Shown: positions 52,894 to 61,799 of the stretch, piece after piece
Layout of the letters: each line of letters starts with the position of its first letter
Numbering within the stretch: position 1 is the first letter of the stretch
From: Azospirillum canadense
GTDB lineage: Bacteria; Pseudomonadota; Alphaproteobacteria; Azospirillales; Azospirillaceae
Length of the DNA: 64,000 nucleotides
Assembly (NCBI RefSeq): GCF_025961225.1
Contig: NZ_JAOQNG010000010.1
Span: forward strand, 858,501 to 922,500
Direction of reading: 5' to 3'
Notes under the pieces: generated by a model
Database searches by the model: none
Told to the model about the DNA's origin: nothing
Seen by the model: the letters and a program-made list of their open reading frames with translations, nothing else
Made by a program: the position numbers and the translations under genes

Positions 52894-54255
52894 ATGGCGA
52901 CGACCACCACCTCACGTCCGGCGACACCGCGCGGCTTCGACCCGGCGACCGCCCGGCCCTTCCTGGAGCAGTTCGACCGGCTGAAGGCCGACCTGCCCGG
53001 CGGGTCGCTGTCCTGGGTGCGCGACCTGCGCGAGCAGGGGCGCGCCCGCTTCGCGGAACTGGGCTTCCCGACCGTCAAGAACGAGTCCTGGCGCTACACC
53101 AACCTCCGCGCGCTCGACAAGCTGGCCTTCCAGCCGGCCGTCGCGGCGGAGACCGGTGTGAGCTTCGACGTTCTGCCGACCGTTCGCGCGGCGGGCACCA
53201 CCGGCCCGCGGTTGGTCTTCGTCGACGGCCGCTTCCGGGCGGAGTTGTCCTCCACCGCCGGCCTGCCGGCGGGCGTGGAACTGCTGAACCTCGCCGACGC
53301 GCTGGCCCACAAGCCGGAGCTCGTGGGTGAGCATCTCGGTCGCCTCGCCACGCCGGACGACCTGTCGCTGGTCGCGCTGAACACCGCCTTCCTGGCGGAC
53401 GGGCCGGTGCTGCACGTGCCGCGGGGCGTCGAGGTGGCGGAACCCGTGGAGCTGGTCTTCGTCTCCGTCGGCTCCGACGAGCACCCGACCTCCTTCCACC
53501 CGCGCACGCTGATCATCGCGGAGGACAACAGCCGCGTTGTGATCGTGGAGCACCATGTGGGCCTGGGCACCGGCGCCACGCTGTCGAACGGCGTCGGCGA
53601 GGTCTTCGTCGGTGCGCACGCGTCGGTCCACCACTACAAGGTCCAGCGCGAGCACACCAACGCCTTCCACCTGTCGCACACCGCGGCGAAGGTCGGCGGC
53701 CACGGCGTCTACGACAACTTCATCCTGACCACGGGTGCCAAGCTGTCCCGCAACGAGGTGCGCAGCACCTTCGACGGCGAACACGGCGATACGCACGTCA
53801 GCGGCGCCTACATGGTGCGCGGCGACCAACATGTGGACACCAGCACCTTCATCGACCACGCCGTGCCCTGCTGCACCAGCCGCGAGGTCTACAAGGGCGT
53901 GATCGACGACACCGCCCGCGCGGTGTTCCAGGGCAAGATCCTGGTGCGCCCCGGCGCGCAGAAGACCGACGGCTACCAGCAGAACCGCGCGCTTCTCCTG
54001 TCGGAGACCGCGGAGATCGACGCCAAGCCGGAGCTGGAGATCTACGCCGACGACGTGAAGTGCAGCCACGGCGCCACCGCCGGCGAGCTGGACGACCAGC
54101 AGCTTTTCTATCTGCGCGCCCGCGGCATCGACAAGGAGACCGCGCGCGGCCTGCTGATCGGCGCCTTCCTGGCGGAGGCCCTGGACGAGATTCCCGAGGA
54201 AGGCGTCCGCGAGGCCTTCCAGGCCTACGTCTCCGCCTGGCAGAACGCGCGCTAA
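52894..54255 (+). CDS. sufD: SufD, scaffold subunit
   Basis: 453 residues, slightly longer than E. coli SufD (423). Helical N-terminal domain with KNESWRYTNLRAL, central beta-helix (VVIVEHHVGLGTGATLSNGV; TGAKLSRNEVRSTFDGEHGD) and the C-terminal DVKCSHGATAGELDDQQLFYLRARGID region with the conserved Cys and His. It pairs with SufB and is needed for iron entry. Tightly packed with sufC and sufS (15 bases). Confidence 0.96.
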   Translation: MATTTTSRPATPRGFDPATARPFLEQFDRLKADLPGGSLSWVRDLREQGRARFAELGFPTVKNESWRYTNLRALDKLAFQPAVAAETGVSFDVLPTVRAAGTTGPRLVFVDGRFRAELSSTAGLPAGVELLNLADALAHKPELVGEHLGRLATPDDLSLVALNTAFLADGPVLHVPRGVEVAEPVELVFVSVGSDEHPTSFHPRTLIIAEDNSRVVIVEHHVGLGTGATLSNGVGEVFVGAHASVHHYKVQREHTNAFHLSHTAAKVGGHGVYDNFILTTGAKLSRNEVRSTFDGEHGDTHVSGAYMVRGDQHVDTSTFIDHAVPCCTSREVYKGVIDDTARAVFQGKILVRPGAQKTDGYQQNRALLLSETAEIDAKPELEIYADDVKCSHGATAGELDDQQLFYLRARGIDKETARGLLIGAFLAEALDEIPEEGVREAFQAYVSAWQNAR

Positions 54256-54270
54256 CGAAGGAAACGGGAC

Positions 54271-55542
54271 ATGGACACCCAGATCGCGGATCCCACCCTG
54301 ATCACTTATGATGTTGAGCGCGTCCGCGCCGACTTCCCCGTCCTGTCGCGCACCGTGCACGACAAGAAGGGAAAGCCCGGCAAGCCTCTGGTCTATCTGG
54401 ACAGCGCCGCTTCCGCGCAGAAGCCGCGTCAGGTCATCGACGCCATGACGCGCTTCCTGGAGGAGGACTATTCCAACATCCATCGGGGCGTCCATTTCCT
54501 GTCGCAGACCGCCACCGACCAGTTCGAGGCCGTGCGCGGCAAGGTCGCGCGTTTCCTGAACGCGCCGTCGGAGCGCAACATCGTCTTCACCCGCAGCGCG
54601 ACGGAGGCCGTCAACCTCGTCGCCCACAGCTACGGGCGCGCCTTCCTGTCGGAGGGCGACGAGGTGATCGTCTCCATTATGGAGCACCACGCCAACATCG
54701 TGCCGTGGCAGCTGCTCCAGGCCGACAAGGGTGTCCGGATCAAGGTCGTGCCGGTGGACGACCGCGGCGTGCTCGACCTCGACGCCTACGCCGACCTGCT
54801 GTCCGACCGCACGAAACTGGTGGCGATCACCCACTGCTCCAACGTGCTGGGCACGGTCACGCCGGCCAAGGAAATCGCGCGGCTGGCGCACGAGCGCGGC
54901 GTGCCGGTGCTGTTCGACGGCAGCCAGGCGGCCGTACACGGCGTGGTGGACGTGCAGAACATCGACGCCGACTTCTACGTCATGACCGGCCACAAGCTCT
55001 ACGGCCCGACCGGAACCGGCGTGCTCTACGGCAAGTACGACCTGCTGAAGAAGATGCCCCCCTACCAGGGCGGCGGCGACATGATCGAGAGCGTCAGCTT
55101 CGAAGGCACCACCTTCAAGCTGCCGCCCGCCCGCTTCGAGGCCGGCACCCCGGCCATCACCGAGGTGATCGGGCTCGGCGCCGCGCTCGACTACATCGAA
55201 TCGCTGGGCCGCGAGGCCATCGCCGCGCACGAGCACGACCTGCTGCGCTACGCCACGGAGAAGCTGTCACAGGTGGAAGGGGTGCGCATCATCGGCACCG
55301 CGCCCGGCAAGGGCCCGATCCTGTCCTTCACGGTGGAGGGCGTGCACCCGCACGACGTCGGCACCATCGTCGACCAGTACGGCGTGGCGGTGCGCGTCGG
55401 GCGCCACTGCGCGGAACCGCTGTCGGAACGGTTCGGCGTCGGCCCCACGGCGCGGGCCAGCTTCGCCCTTTACAACACGCGGGCCGAGGCGGACGCTCTG
55501 GTCTCTTCGGTGATCGCGGTGAAGGAGTTCTTCGGAGCATGA
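54271..55542 (+). CDS. sufS: SufS, cysteine desulfurase
   Basis: 423 residues, class V aminotransferase fold. PLP Lys in VMTGHKLYGPTGTGVLYG, SRTK-type region SIMEHHANIVPWQ, and the catalytic persulfide Cys in RVGRHCAEPLSERFG. It takes sulfur from cysteine and hands it to the SufU-like protein encoded next. The N-terminal IADPTLITYDVERVRADFPVL is a little long. The stop overlaps the next ATG by three bases. Confidence 0.97.
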   Translation: MDTQIADPTLITYDVERVRADFPVLSRTVHDKKGKPGKPLVYLDSAASAQKPRQVIDAMTRFLEEDYSNIHRGVHFLSQTATDQFEAVRGKVARFLNAPSERNIVFTRSATEAVNLVAHSYGRAFLSEGDEVIVSIMEHHANIVPWQLLQADKGVRIKVVPVDDRGVLDLDAYADLLSDRTKLVAITHCSNVLGTVTPAKEIARLAHERGVPVLFDGSQAAVHGVVDVQNIDADFYVMTGHKLYGPTGTGVLYGKYDLLKKMPPYQGGGDMIESVSFEGTTFKLPPARFEAGTPAITEVIGLGAALDYIESLGREAIAAHEHDLLRYATEKLSQVEGVRIIGTAPGKGPILSFTVEGVHPHDVGTIVDQYGVAVRVGRHCAEPLSERFGVGPTARASFALYNTRAEADALVSSVIAVKEFFGA

Positions 55543-56006
55543 TGGACGAACTGCGCGAGCTGTACCAGGAAGTGATCCTGGACCACGGCAAGAACCCCCG
55601 GAACTTCCGGCATCCGGACGATGCCAACCGGGAGGCCAAGGGCGAGAACCCCATGTGCGGCGACCGCTTCATGATCTACCTGAAGCTGAAGGACGGGGTG
55701 GTCGAGGACGTGGCCTTCCAGGGCCGCGGCTGCGCCATCTCCACGGCCAGCGCATCGATGATGACCGAGGTGGTGAAGGGCAAGACCGAGGCGGAGGCCA
55801 AGGCCCTGTTCGAGACCTTCCACGACCTCTGCACCAAGGACGACCACGAGCACGGCGACCACGGCCCGGTGGACGAGGAAGCCATGGAAAAGCTGATGGT
55901 GATGTCCGGCGTCCGTCAGTTCCCGGTGCGCGTGAAGTGCGCCACCCTGGCTTGGCACGCGATGAACGCGGCCATCGAAGGCCAGGACAAGGCGTCCAGT
56001 GAATAG
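55539..56006 (+). CDS. sufU: SufU-like sulfur transfer protein
   Basis: 155 residues, IscU/SufU fold. The conserved Cys residues are C40 (NPMCGD, followed by D42), C65 (GRGCAIS) and C134 (RVKCATL), the zinc/sulfur-acceptor set. A His/Asp-rich insert (DDHEHGDHGPVDEE, about 101-114) sits where SufU differs from IscU. In such systems SufU accepts persulfide from SufS, replacing SufE. The first ATG overlaps the sufS stop (ATGA); a second ATG follows directly. Confidence 0.93.
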   Translation: MMDELRELYQEVILDHGKNPRNFRHPDDANREAKGENPMCGDRFMIYLKLKDGVVEDVAFQGRGCAISTASASMMTEVVKGKTEAEAKALFETFHDLCTKDDHEHGDHGPVDEEAMEKLMVMSGVRQFPVRVKCATLAWHAMNAAIEGQDKASSE

Positions 56007-56046
56007 GGCCTTGGCGAGTAGCATTTTTAGAGACGGTGAACCCGCG

Positions 56047-56469
56047 ATGTCCGAAGACGCGATGACCAATGAAGCCGGGACCAACGAGGCTGCGTCCTCC
56101 GAGACCCGGCCGATGAACCAGACCGAGGCGGACATGGCCGCGGCCAAGGCCGCCTATGACCCGCGCGCCGCGCTGGGCGACGCCGTGATTGCGGCGCTGA
56201 AGACCTGCTATGACCCGGAAATCCCCGTCGACATCTGGGAACTGGGCCTGATCTACCGCGTCGACGTCGGCCCGAACAACGAGGTCGAGATCGACATGAC
56301 GCTGACCAGCCCGATGTGCCCGGTCGCCGGCGAACTGCCCTTGCAGGTGCAGCAGGCGGTTGAGTCCGTCGAAGACGTCACCACATGCAAGGTGGAACTG
56401 GTGTGGGAGCCGCCCTGGCGCCAGGACATGATGTCCGAGGTCGCGCGGATCCAGCTGGACATGTTCTAA
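56047..56469 (+). CDS. sufT: SufT, MIP18/DUF59 family Fe-S maturation factor
   Basis: 140 residues: a disordered acidic N-terminus (1-45), then the DUF59 domain with CYDPEIPVDIWELGLIY and LTSPMCPVAGELP containing the conserved Cys, ending EPPWRQDMMSEVARIQL. SufT helps maturation of Fe-S proteins, possibly as a carrier or for lipoate-type targets. A GTG at 55999, overlapping the sufU end, could add 16 residues. sufA starts 16 bases later. Confidence 0.92.
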   Translation: MSEDAMTNEAGTNEAASSETRPMNQTEADMAAAKAAYDPRAALGDAVIAALKTCYDPEIPVDIWELGLIYRVDVGPNNEVEIDMTLTSPMCPVAGELPLQVQQAVESVEDVTTCKVELVWEPPWRQDMMSEVARIQLDMF

Positions 56470-56485
56470 GGAGGCGAAGATCCCC

Positions 56486-56833
56486 ATGGCTACCGCTGCT
56501 CTTCCCAAGGCCCTGTCCATCACCGACGCCGCCGCCGAGCGCGTGAAGTCGCTGATGACCAAGGCGACCGACGACATCATCGGCCTGCGCATCGGCGTGA
56601 AGGCGCGGGGCTGCTCCGGCCTCAGCTACGACGTCCAATACGCCAAGGAAAAGATGAAGTTCGACGAGGTGGTGGAGGATAAGGGCGTCACCATCCTGAT
56701 CGACCCCGCCGCCGTCATGTTCCTGATCGGCAGCGAGATGGACTACGTCGACGACAAGTTCCAGACTGGCTTCGTCTTCAAGAACCCGAACGAAAAAGGC
56801 CGCTGCGGCTGCGGCGAAAGCTTCCACGTCTGA
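56486..56833 (+). CDS. sufA: SufA, A-type Fe-S carrier
   Basis: 115 residues. The three conserved Cys are C43 (RGCSGLSY) and C107/C109 (GRCGCGESF). The body matches the HesB/IscA family (SITDAAAERVKSLM; GVTILIDPAAVMFLIGSEMDYV). It accepts a cluster from SufBCD and passes it to target apoproteins. GGAGG lies twelve bases before the ATG. Last gene of the operon, followed by a strong terminator. Confidence 0.95.
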   Translation: MATAALPKALSITDAAAERVKSLMTKATDDIIGLRIGVKARGCSGLSYDVQYAKEKMKFDEVVEDKGVTILIDPAAVMFLIGSEMDYVDDKFQTGFVFKNPNEKGRCGCGESFHV

Positions 56834-56859
56834 CCGGTTCTTGAGCGCCACGATCCAAT

Positions 56860-56889
56860 AGCCCCTTTCCAACCGGAAAGGGGCTTTTT
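56860..56889 (+). terminator. Terminator of the suf operon
   Basis: AGCCCCTTTCC (56860-56870) pairs with GGAAAGGGGCT (56875-56885) around AACC and runs into TTTTT (56885-56889), 26 bases past the sufA stop. Confidence 0.95.
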
Positions 56890-57007
56890 GCATGGGCCCG
56901 TAGGTTCATCGCCCCTGTCCAACGGCGCCCTTCAACCCCACTCTCTCCATGCTAAAGTTCGTCCCAGCGACGCCGTTCCGGCCAAACAAGGTTAGAGAAA
57001 CGCCATC

Positions 57008-59665
57008 ATGGACAAAGGCACGCCCAAGGCCATCCGCCTGCAGGACTACCGCCCGCCCGCGCATTTGATCGACACCGTCGATCTGCATTTCGACCTGGGC
57101 GAGGACGTGACCACGGTGCGCGCGGTGCTCGGCATGCGCCGCAACCCGGCGCGCGGCGACGCGGCGGCGCAGCCGCTGACGCTGGACGGCCAGCGGCTGG
57201 AGCTGGTGTCCGTGGCGCTGGACGGCATGCCGCTGACCGACGGCGACTACACCGTCACGCCCGACCACCTGACGGTCCACAGCGTCCCGGAGAGCTTCAC
57301 GCTGGAGACCGTCGTCCGCATCAAGCCGCAGGAAAACACGGCGCTGGAGGGGCTGTACAAGTCCTCCGGCAACTTCTGCTCCCAGTGCGAGGCGGAAGGC
57401 TTCCGCAAGATCACCTACTTCGCGGACCGGCCGGACGTGATGGCGCGCTACACCACGACGATCACGGCGGACAAGGCGCGCTATCCGGTGCTGCTGTCCA
57501 ACGGCAACCTCGTGGACTCCGGCGACCTCCCCGACGGCCGCCACCGCGCGGTATGGGAGGACCCCTTCCCCAAGCCCTGCTACCTGTTCGCTCTGGTCGC
57601 CGGCAACCTGCGGCACCGGGAAGACCACTTCCAGACCATGTCCGGCCGCGACGTGACCCTGCGCATTTATGTGGAGCCGGGCAACGAGGATAAGGTCGAC
57701 CACGCCATGCGCTCGCTGATCAAGTCGATGCGCTGGGACGAGGAGGTGTTCGGGCTGGAATACGACCTGGACATCTTCAACATCGTCGCGGTCGGCGACT
57801 TCAACATGGGGGCGATGGAAAACAAGTCCCTCAACGTCTTCAATACCAAATACATCCTGGCGAAGCCGGAGACCGCCACCGACCAGGATTTCCTGGGCAT
57901 CGAAGCGGTGGTGGCGCACGAATATTTCCACAACTGGACCGGCAACCGCGTCACCTGCCGCGACTGGTTCCAGCTGTCGCTGAAGGAAGGGCTGACGGTC
58001 TTCCGCGACCAGGAATTCTCCAGCGACATGAACTCGCGCGCGGTGAAGCGCATCGCCGACGTACAGCGCCTGCGCACCGTGCAGTTCCCGGAGGATTCCG
58101 GCGCCATGGCGCACCCCGTGCGCCCGGACAGCTATGTGGAGATCAACAACTTCTACACCCCCACCGTCTACGACAAGGGGTCGGAAGTCATCCGCATGTA
58201 CCACACGCTGCTGGGGCCGCTGGGCTTCCGCCAGGGCATGGATCTCTATTTCCAGCGCCACGACGGACAGGCGGTGACCTGCGACGACTTCGCTGCCGCG
58301 ATGTCCGACGCGACCGGCACGGACCTGACGCAGTTCAAGCTCTGGTACCGGCAGGCCGGCACGCCGGACCTGAACGTGACCGGCGCCTACGACGACGCCG
58401 CTAAGACCTACCGGCTGACCGTCAAACAGACGGTGCCGCCGACGCCGGGCCAGCCGGACAAGCAGCCGATGCACATCCCGCTCGTCATGGGCCTGCTCGG
58501 CCCCGACGGGAAGGACTTGCCGCTGCGCCTGAAGGGCGAGGAGAAGGCAGCCGGCACCAGCCGCACGCTGCACGTCACGGCCGCCGAACAAACCTTCGAG
58601 TTCGTGGACGTCCCGGCCCGCCCGGTGCCGTCGCTGCTGCGCGGCTTCTCCGCCCCGGTGAAGCTGAAGGCCGACCTGTCCGATGCCGATCTCACCTTCC
58701 TGATGGCCAACGACGGCGACGCCTTCAACCGGTGGGAAGCCGGCCAGGTGCTCGCCACCCGGCTGCTGCTGTCGTTGGTCGCCGACCGGAAGGCCGGCCG
58801 CGAGTTGGTCCTGCCGCAGAGCTTCATCGACGCGGTCGGCGCCGTGCTGAAGGACGCCGACAAGGACCCGGCCTTCGCCGCCCAGGCCTTGGTGCTGCCG
58901 ACGGAGGGCTACGTTGGCACGCAGATGGAAGTGATCGACCCCGACGCCATCCACGATGCCCGGGAGTTCGCCCGCAAGCGGCTGGCCGAGGCGCTGCGTC
59001 CGGACTGGCTGGCGACCTACCGCCGCAACGCCGGCAACGAGCCTTTCTCCGTCGACGCGGCGGCGATCGGCCGGCGCGCGCTGAAGAACCTGTGCCTCGC
59101 CTACCTGATGGCGCTGGAGGACGAGGAGGCGCTGGGCCTCTGCCTCGGCCAGTACCACGGAGCGCAGGCGATGACCGACGTGATGGCCGCGCTGCAGTTC
59201 CTCAGCAACGCCGACGCGCCGGAGCGCGAGGAGGCCATCACCGGCTTCTACGAGCGCTGGAAGGGCGAGCCGCTGGTGGTGGACAAGTGGTTCGGGGTCC
59301 AGGCGACCTCCCACCGGCCGGACACGCTGGAGCGCGTGACCAAGCTGCTGTCCCACCCGGCCTTCGAGATCCGCAACCCGAACAAGGTCTACGCACTGAT
59401 CGGCGGCTTCGCCGGCGGCAACCCGGTGCGCTTCCATGACGCGGGCGGGGCGGGATATCGCTTCCTGGCCGACCAGGTGCTGCGAATCGACCCGATGAAT
59501 CCGCAGGTGGCGGCCCGGCTGATGGGCCCCTTCTCGCGCCTGCGCCGCTACGATTCCAAGCGCCGCGCGCTGATGCGGGCCGAACTGGAGCGCATCGTCG
59601 CCACGCCGGGCCTGTCCCCCGACGTGTTCGAGGTGGCGAGCAAGAGCCTGGAGGCGGCGGGCTAA
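57008..59665 (+). CDS. pepN: Aminopeptidase N
   Basis: 885 residues, M1 family. The exopeptidase motif GAMEN (about 261-265), the zinc motif HEYFHNW with the distal Glu in LKEGLTVFRDQEFS, and the catalytic Tyr region are present. DSYVEINNFYTPTVYDKGSEVIRMYHTLLG-type sequence (split over about 376-405) and the C-terminal helical domain match E. coli PepN (870 residues). It removes N-terminal residues from peptides in the cytoplasm. Stand-alone gene. Confidence 0.96.
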   Translation: MDKGTPKAIRLQDYRPPAHLIDTVDLHFDLGEDVTTVRAVLGMRRNPARGDAAAQPLTLDGQRLELVSVALDGMPLTDGDYTVTPDHLTVHSVPESFTLETVVRIKPQENTALEGLYKSSGNFCSQCEAEGFRKITYFADRPDVMARYTTTITADKARYPVLLSNGNLVDSGDLPDGRHRAVWEDPFPKPCYLFALVAGNLRHREDHFQTMSGRDVTLRIYVEPGNEDKVDHAMRSLIKSMRWDEEVFGLEYDLDIFNIVAVGDFNMGAMENKSLNVFNTKYILAKPETATDQDFLGIEAVVAHEYFHNWTGNRVTCRDWFQLSLKEGLTVFRDQEFSSDMNSRAVKRIADVQRLRTVQFPEDSGAMAHPVRPDSYVEINNFYTPTVYDKGSEVIRMYHTLLGPLGFRQGMDLYFQRHDGQAVTCDDFAAAMSDATGTDLTQFKLWYRQAGTPDLNVTGAYDDAAKTYRLTVKQTVPPTPGQPDKQPMHIPLVMGLLGPDGKDLPLRLKGEEKAAGTSRTLHVTAAEQTFEFVDVPARPVPSLLRGFSAPVKLKADLSDADLTFLMANDGDAFNRWEAGQVLATRLLLSLVADRKAGRELVLPQSFIDAVGAVLKDADKDPAFAAQALVLPTEGYVGTQMEVIDPDAIHDAREFARKRLAEALRPDWLATYRRNAGNEPFSVDAAAIGRRALKNLCLAYLMALEDEEALGLCLGQYHGAQAMTDVMAALQFLSNADAPEREEAITGFYERWKGEPLVVDKWFGVQATSHRPDTLERVTKLLSHPAFEIRNPNKVYALIGGFAGGNPVRFHDAGGAGYRFLADQVLRIDPMNPQVAARLMGPFSRLRRYDSKRRALMRAELERIVATPGLSPDVFEVASKSLEAAG

Positions 59666-59702
59666 CGCCGTCTCCCAATCAAAATAGGCCCCCGAATCGA
59701 AA

Positions 59703-59730
59703 CCGGGCCGGAGGTCGCCCTCCGGCCCGG
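59703..59730. terminator. Convergent hairpin between pepN and the cytochrome c gene
   Basis: A 12-base perfect stem (59703-59714 with 59719-59730) around TCGC. It has no long T-run, but its place between two convergent genes suits a shared terminator. Confidence 0.75.
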
Positions 59731-59758
59731 CGCTTCGCGGCGGAAATCCGCGCTCAGA

Positions 59759-60139
59759 TCACTTCTGCTCGCTCAGGAAGGCGATCAGGTTGTCGACTTT
59801 CTCCGGCTCCTTCAGGCCGGCGAAGGCCATCGTGCCGCCCGGGACGATTTCCTTAGGGGCGGTGATGTAGGCCTTCAGGGTCTCCGGGTTCCAGACCAGG
59901 CCGCCGGCGGCCTTCTCCTGCATCGGCTTGGAGTACTTGAAGCCATCGATCGACGCGGCCGGACGGCCGACGACGCCGAACAGCGACGGGCCGACCTTGT
60001 TCTTGCCCTGCTCGGCGGTGTGGCAGGCCATGCAGACCTTGAACACGTCCTTGCCGGCGGCGGCGTCGGCGGCCAGCGCGGCACCCGCGCCCATCACGAT
60101 ACCGACGATCACAGTGGCGCCCAGGAGATGCTTCTTCAT
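59759..60139 (-). CDS. Periplasmic class I cytochrome c
   Basis: 126 residues. Signal peptide (MKKHLLGATVIVGIVMGAGAALA, cleavage near residue 23), haem motif C-M-A-C-H (about 36-40), KVGPSLFGVVGRPA and the axial Met in PGGTMAFAGLKEPE. It resembles small soluble cytochromes c2/c552 that carry electrons to an oxidase, such as the aa3 oxidase encoded at 28989. A long nested inverted repeat lies upstream. Confidence 0.94.
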   Translation of the reverse strand: MKKHLLGATVIVGIVMGAGAALAADAAAGKDVFKVCMACHTAEQGKNKVGPSLFGVVGRPAASIDGFKYSKPMQEKAAGGLVWNPETLKAYITAPKEIVPGGTMAFAGLKEPEKVDNLIAFLSEQK

Positions 60140-60186
60140 TGTTGCTTTTCCCTATCCGGATGTGGCCGGCGCACAATGCCGGCGAG

Positions 60187-60248
60187 AACGTGGCGCAGGA
60201 TACACATTCTTGGGGTAAGGCTAAACCCCCAAGGCGTCGCGCCACGTT
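60187..60248. promoter_or_regulatory. Nested inverted repeat upstream of the cytochrome c gene
   Basis: AACGTGGCGC (60187-60196) and GCGCCACGTT (60239-60248) are perfect ten-base inverted arms. Inside them CTTGGGG (60209-60215) pairs with CCCCAAG (60227-60233). It fills half the gap between the CoxG-like gene and the cytochrome c gene. It may be a structured leader, an attenuator or a terminator of the upstream gene. Confidence 0.6.
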
Positions 60249-60268
60249 AAATAAACACCAAGGACGGG

Positions 60269-61003
60269 TTATTTCATCCAGGCCAGCACGATGACGAGAA
60301 TCGCCACGGCGATGAGCGCCAACCAGGGAACGTAGAGGCCGCTCCGGCTGCGGGCGGCGGGCAAGGGAAGCGGCAATTCCGGCGGCCTTTCCACGGCCGG
60401 GGTCACGGTGGGCGCAGACGTGGGCGCGGGTGCTGCCGACGCCCCGCTCCACTCCGCGGCCGGCGCCTCGGCGATGACGACGCGGCGCGGGACCACGTCC
60501 GCCTCCGCACTGGCGGGGTCTGCCACCGGCACGGGCTCGGCCACCGTGTCCGGCGCCGGTTCCGGCGCGCCGACCACCGTGGTGAAGCGGGTGAAGAAAT
60601 CGTCGGCCATCTTGCGCGCGGTCGCATCGACGAGGCGCGAGCCTATCTGCGCCAGTTTGCCGCCGACCTGCGCCTTCGCCGTGTAGGACAGGAGGGTTGC
60701 GTCGCCATCCGGTGCGAGCGTCACCGTGGCGCCGCCCTTGCCGAACCCGGCCGCACCTCCGGACCCCTCGCCCGTGATGGTGTAGCCGTTGGGCGGGTCG
60801 AGATCCGACAGGGTCACTTTTCCTGCGAATTTCGCGCTGACCGGACCGACCTTGGCGACGACCTTCGCGGTGAATTCTGTATCGGAGACCTTCTGCACCT
60901 CTTCGCAGCCGGGAATGCACTGGCGCAGAATCTCAGGATCGTTCAGCGCCTTCCAAACCGCCTCGCGCGGTGCCGCGATGCGCTGGCTGCCACTCATGTC
61001 CAT
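60269..61003 (-). CDS. CoxG-like SRPBCC protein with C-terminal membrane anchor
   Basis: 244 residues. N-terminal SRPBCC domain of the CO dehydrogenase subunit G type (MDMSGSQRIAAPREAVWKAL; VLR-QCIPGCEEV region ILRQCIPGCEEVQKVSDTEF; DATARKMADDFFTRF), a Pro/Ala-rich linker (about 145-215) and one C-terminal membrane helix (WLALIAVAILVIVLAW). CoxG recruits or assembles molybdenum hydroxylases at the membrane. No coxLMS genes are nearby, so the client is unknown. Confidence 0.88.
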   Translation of the reverse strand: MDMSGSQRIAAPREAVWKALNDPEILRQCIPGCEEVQKVSDTEFTAKVVAKVGPVSAKFAGKVTLSDLDPPNGYTITGEGSGGAAGFGKGGATVTLAPDGDATLLSYTAKAQVGGKLAQIGSRLVDATARKMADDFFTRFTTVVGAPEPAPDTVAEPVPVADPASAEADVVPRRVVIAEAPAAEWSGASAAPAPTSAPTVTPAVERPPELPLPLPAARSRSGLYVPWLALIAVAILVIVLAWMK

Positions 61004-61172
61004 GACGTCGTCCCTCCAAACCCCTGCCCAAACCCCACGCCCGCATTGTTGAAGCCCGGCCCGCGCGCCATGCGGATCGCGCGCAAGGCCAAGCTCAGGC
61101 CAGGACGATACGGCATCGCTGCGACCTCGGACAGTCCCTCATTCCGGAGGTCACCCCCTCGAAAAGTATGAG

Positions 61173-61637
61173 TCAGCGCGGTTCCGGCGGGATGCAGTTC
61201 TGGACGATGGGCGTGCAGGCGGACAGTTCGGAACTGGCCGGGTACGACACCTGCTCCACCACGCCGCCGCCGAGAACGAACGTCGCCTCGCAGCCGCTGC
61301 CGCCGCTGTAGCCGCCCACCGGCAAGCCGAAGCCCAGACCGACCCCGACGCCGCTGGAACTGCCGCCGAAGCCGCCGATGCCGATGCTGGTGCCCGGCCC
61401 GGCGGCCACCGCCGGGCGCTCGACATAGGTGAAGTATTCCTTGCCGCCCGCGGTCGCCTGACGCGCGGGCACGCCGGCGCAGGCGAGCAGCCGCTCCTTG
61501 GGCATGCCGAGCATTTCGGATTGGGCGCGCCGCGCCACCTGCGGGTCCGGCCCGGTCGCGCAGGAAGCGAGCAACAGCCCCGTCATTCCCAAACCAAGAA
61601 GCAGTCCCGCCCTCGTCGCCGCACGCCCGACCAACAT
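61173..61637 (-). CDS. Gly-rich lipoprotein, hypothetical
   Basis: 154 residues with a lipobox LLASC (Cys near residue 27), a helical QVARRAQSEMLGMPKERLLACAG segment, a Gly/Ser-rich stretch (TSIGIGGFGGSSSGVGVGLG) and several Cys near the C-terminus (GCEATF, SACTPIVQNCIPPE). The ACAGVPARQATAGGKEYFTY part recalls small outer-membrane lipoproteins. Function unknown. An EcfG-type promoter motif lies 39 bases upstream. Confidence 0.8.
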   Translation of the reverse strand: MLVGRAATRAGLLLGLGMTGLLLASCATGPDPQVARRAQSEMLGMPKERLLACAGVPARQATAGGKEYFTYVERPAVAAGPGTSIGIGGFGGSSSGVGVGLGFGLPVGGYSGGSGCEATFVLGGGVVEQVSYPASSELSACTPIVQNCIPPEPR

Positions 61638-61675
61638 CGTTTACACCCTCCGACCTGAGGCCATTCCATGAACAC

Positions 61676-61700
61676 AACCCAAGCGATGGCTTGCGGTTCC
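61676..61700 (-). promoter_or_regulatory. Putative EcfG promoter of the lipoprotein gene
   Basis: On the minus strand GGAAC (61700-61696) and GTT (61678-61676) are separated by 17 bases, the same spacing as at 16651. The lipoprotein ATG is 38 bases downstream of GTT. Confidence 0.5.
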
Positions 61701-61799
61701 CGCCGGAAGGCGGCTAGGAGATTGCGCATAGGACATTGCGGCTGTGGCAATTTGGAAGGATAGGTCGCTTTGTCAATTGCGGCACGGGGGGATCATGTT

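Noticed and set aside
56906..59437. 843-codon minus-strand open frame opposite pepN
   Set aside because: pepN has all M1 motifs; the antisense frame is Val/His/Arg-rich with no recognisable domain.
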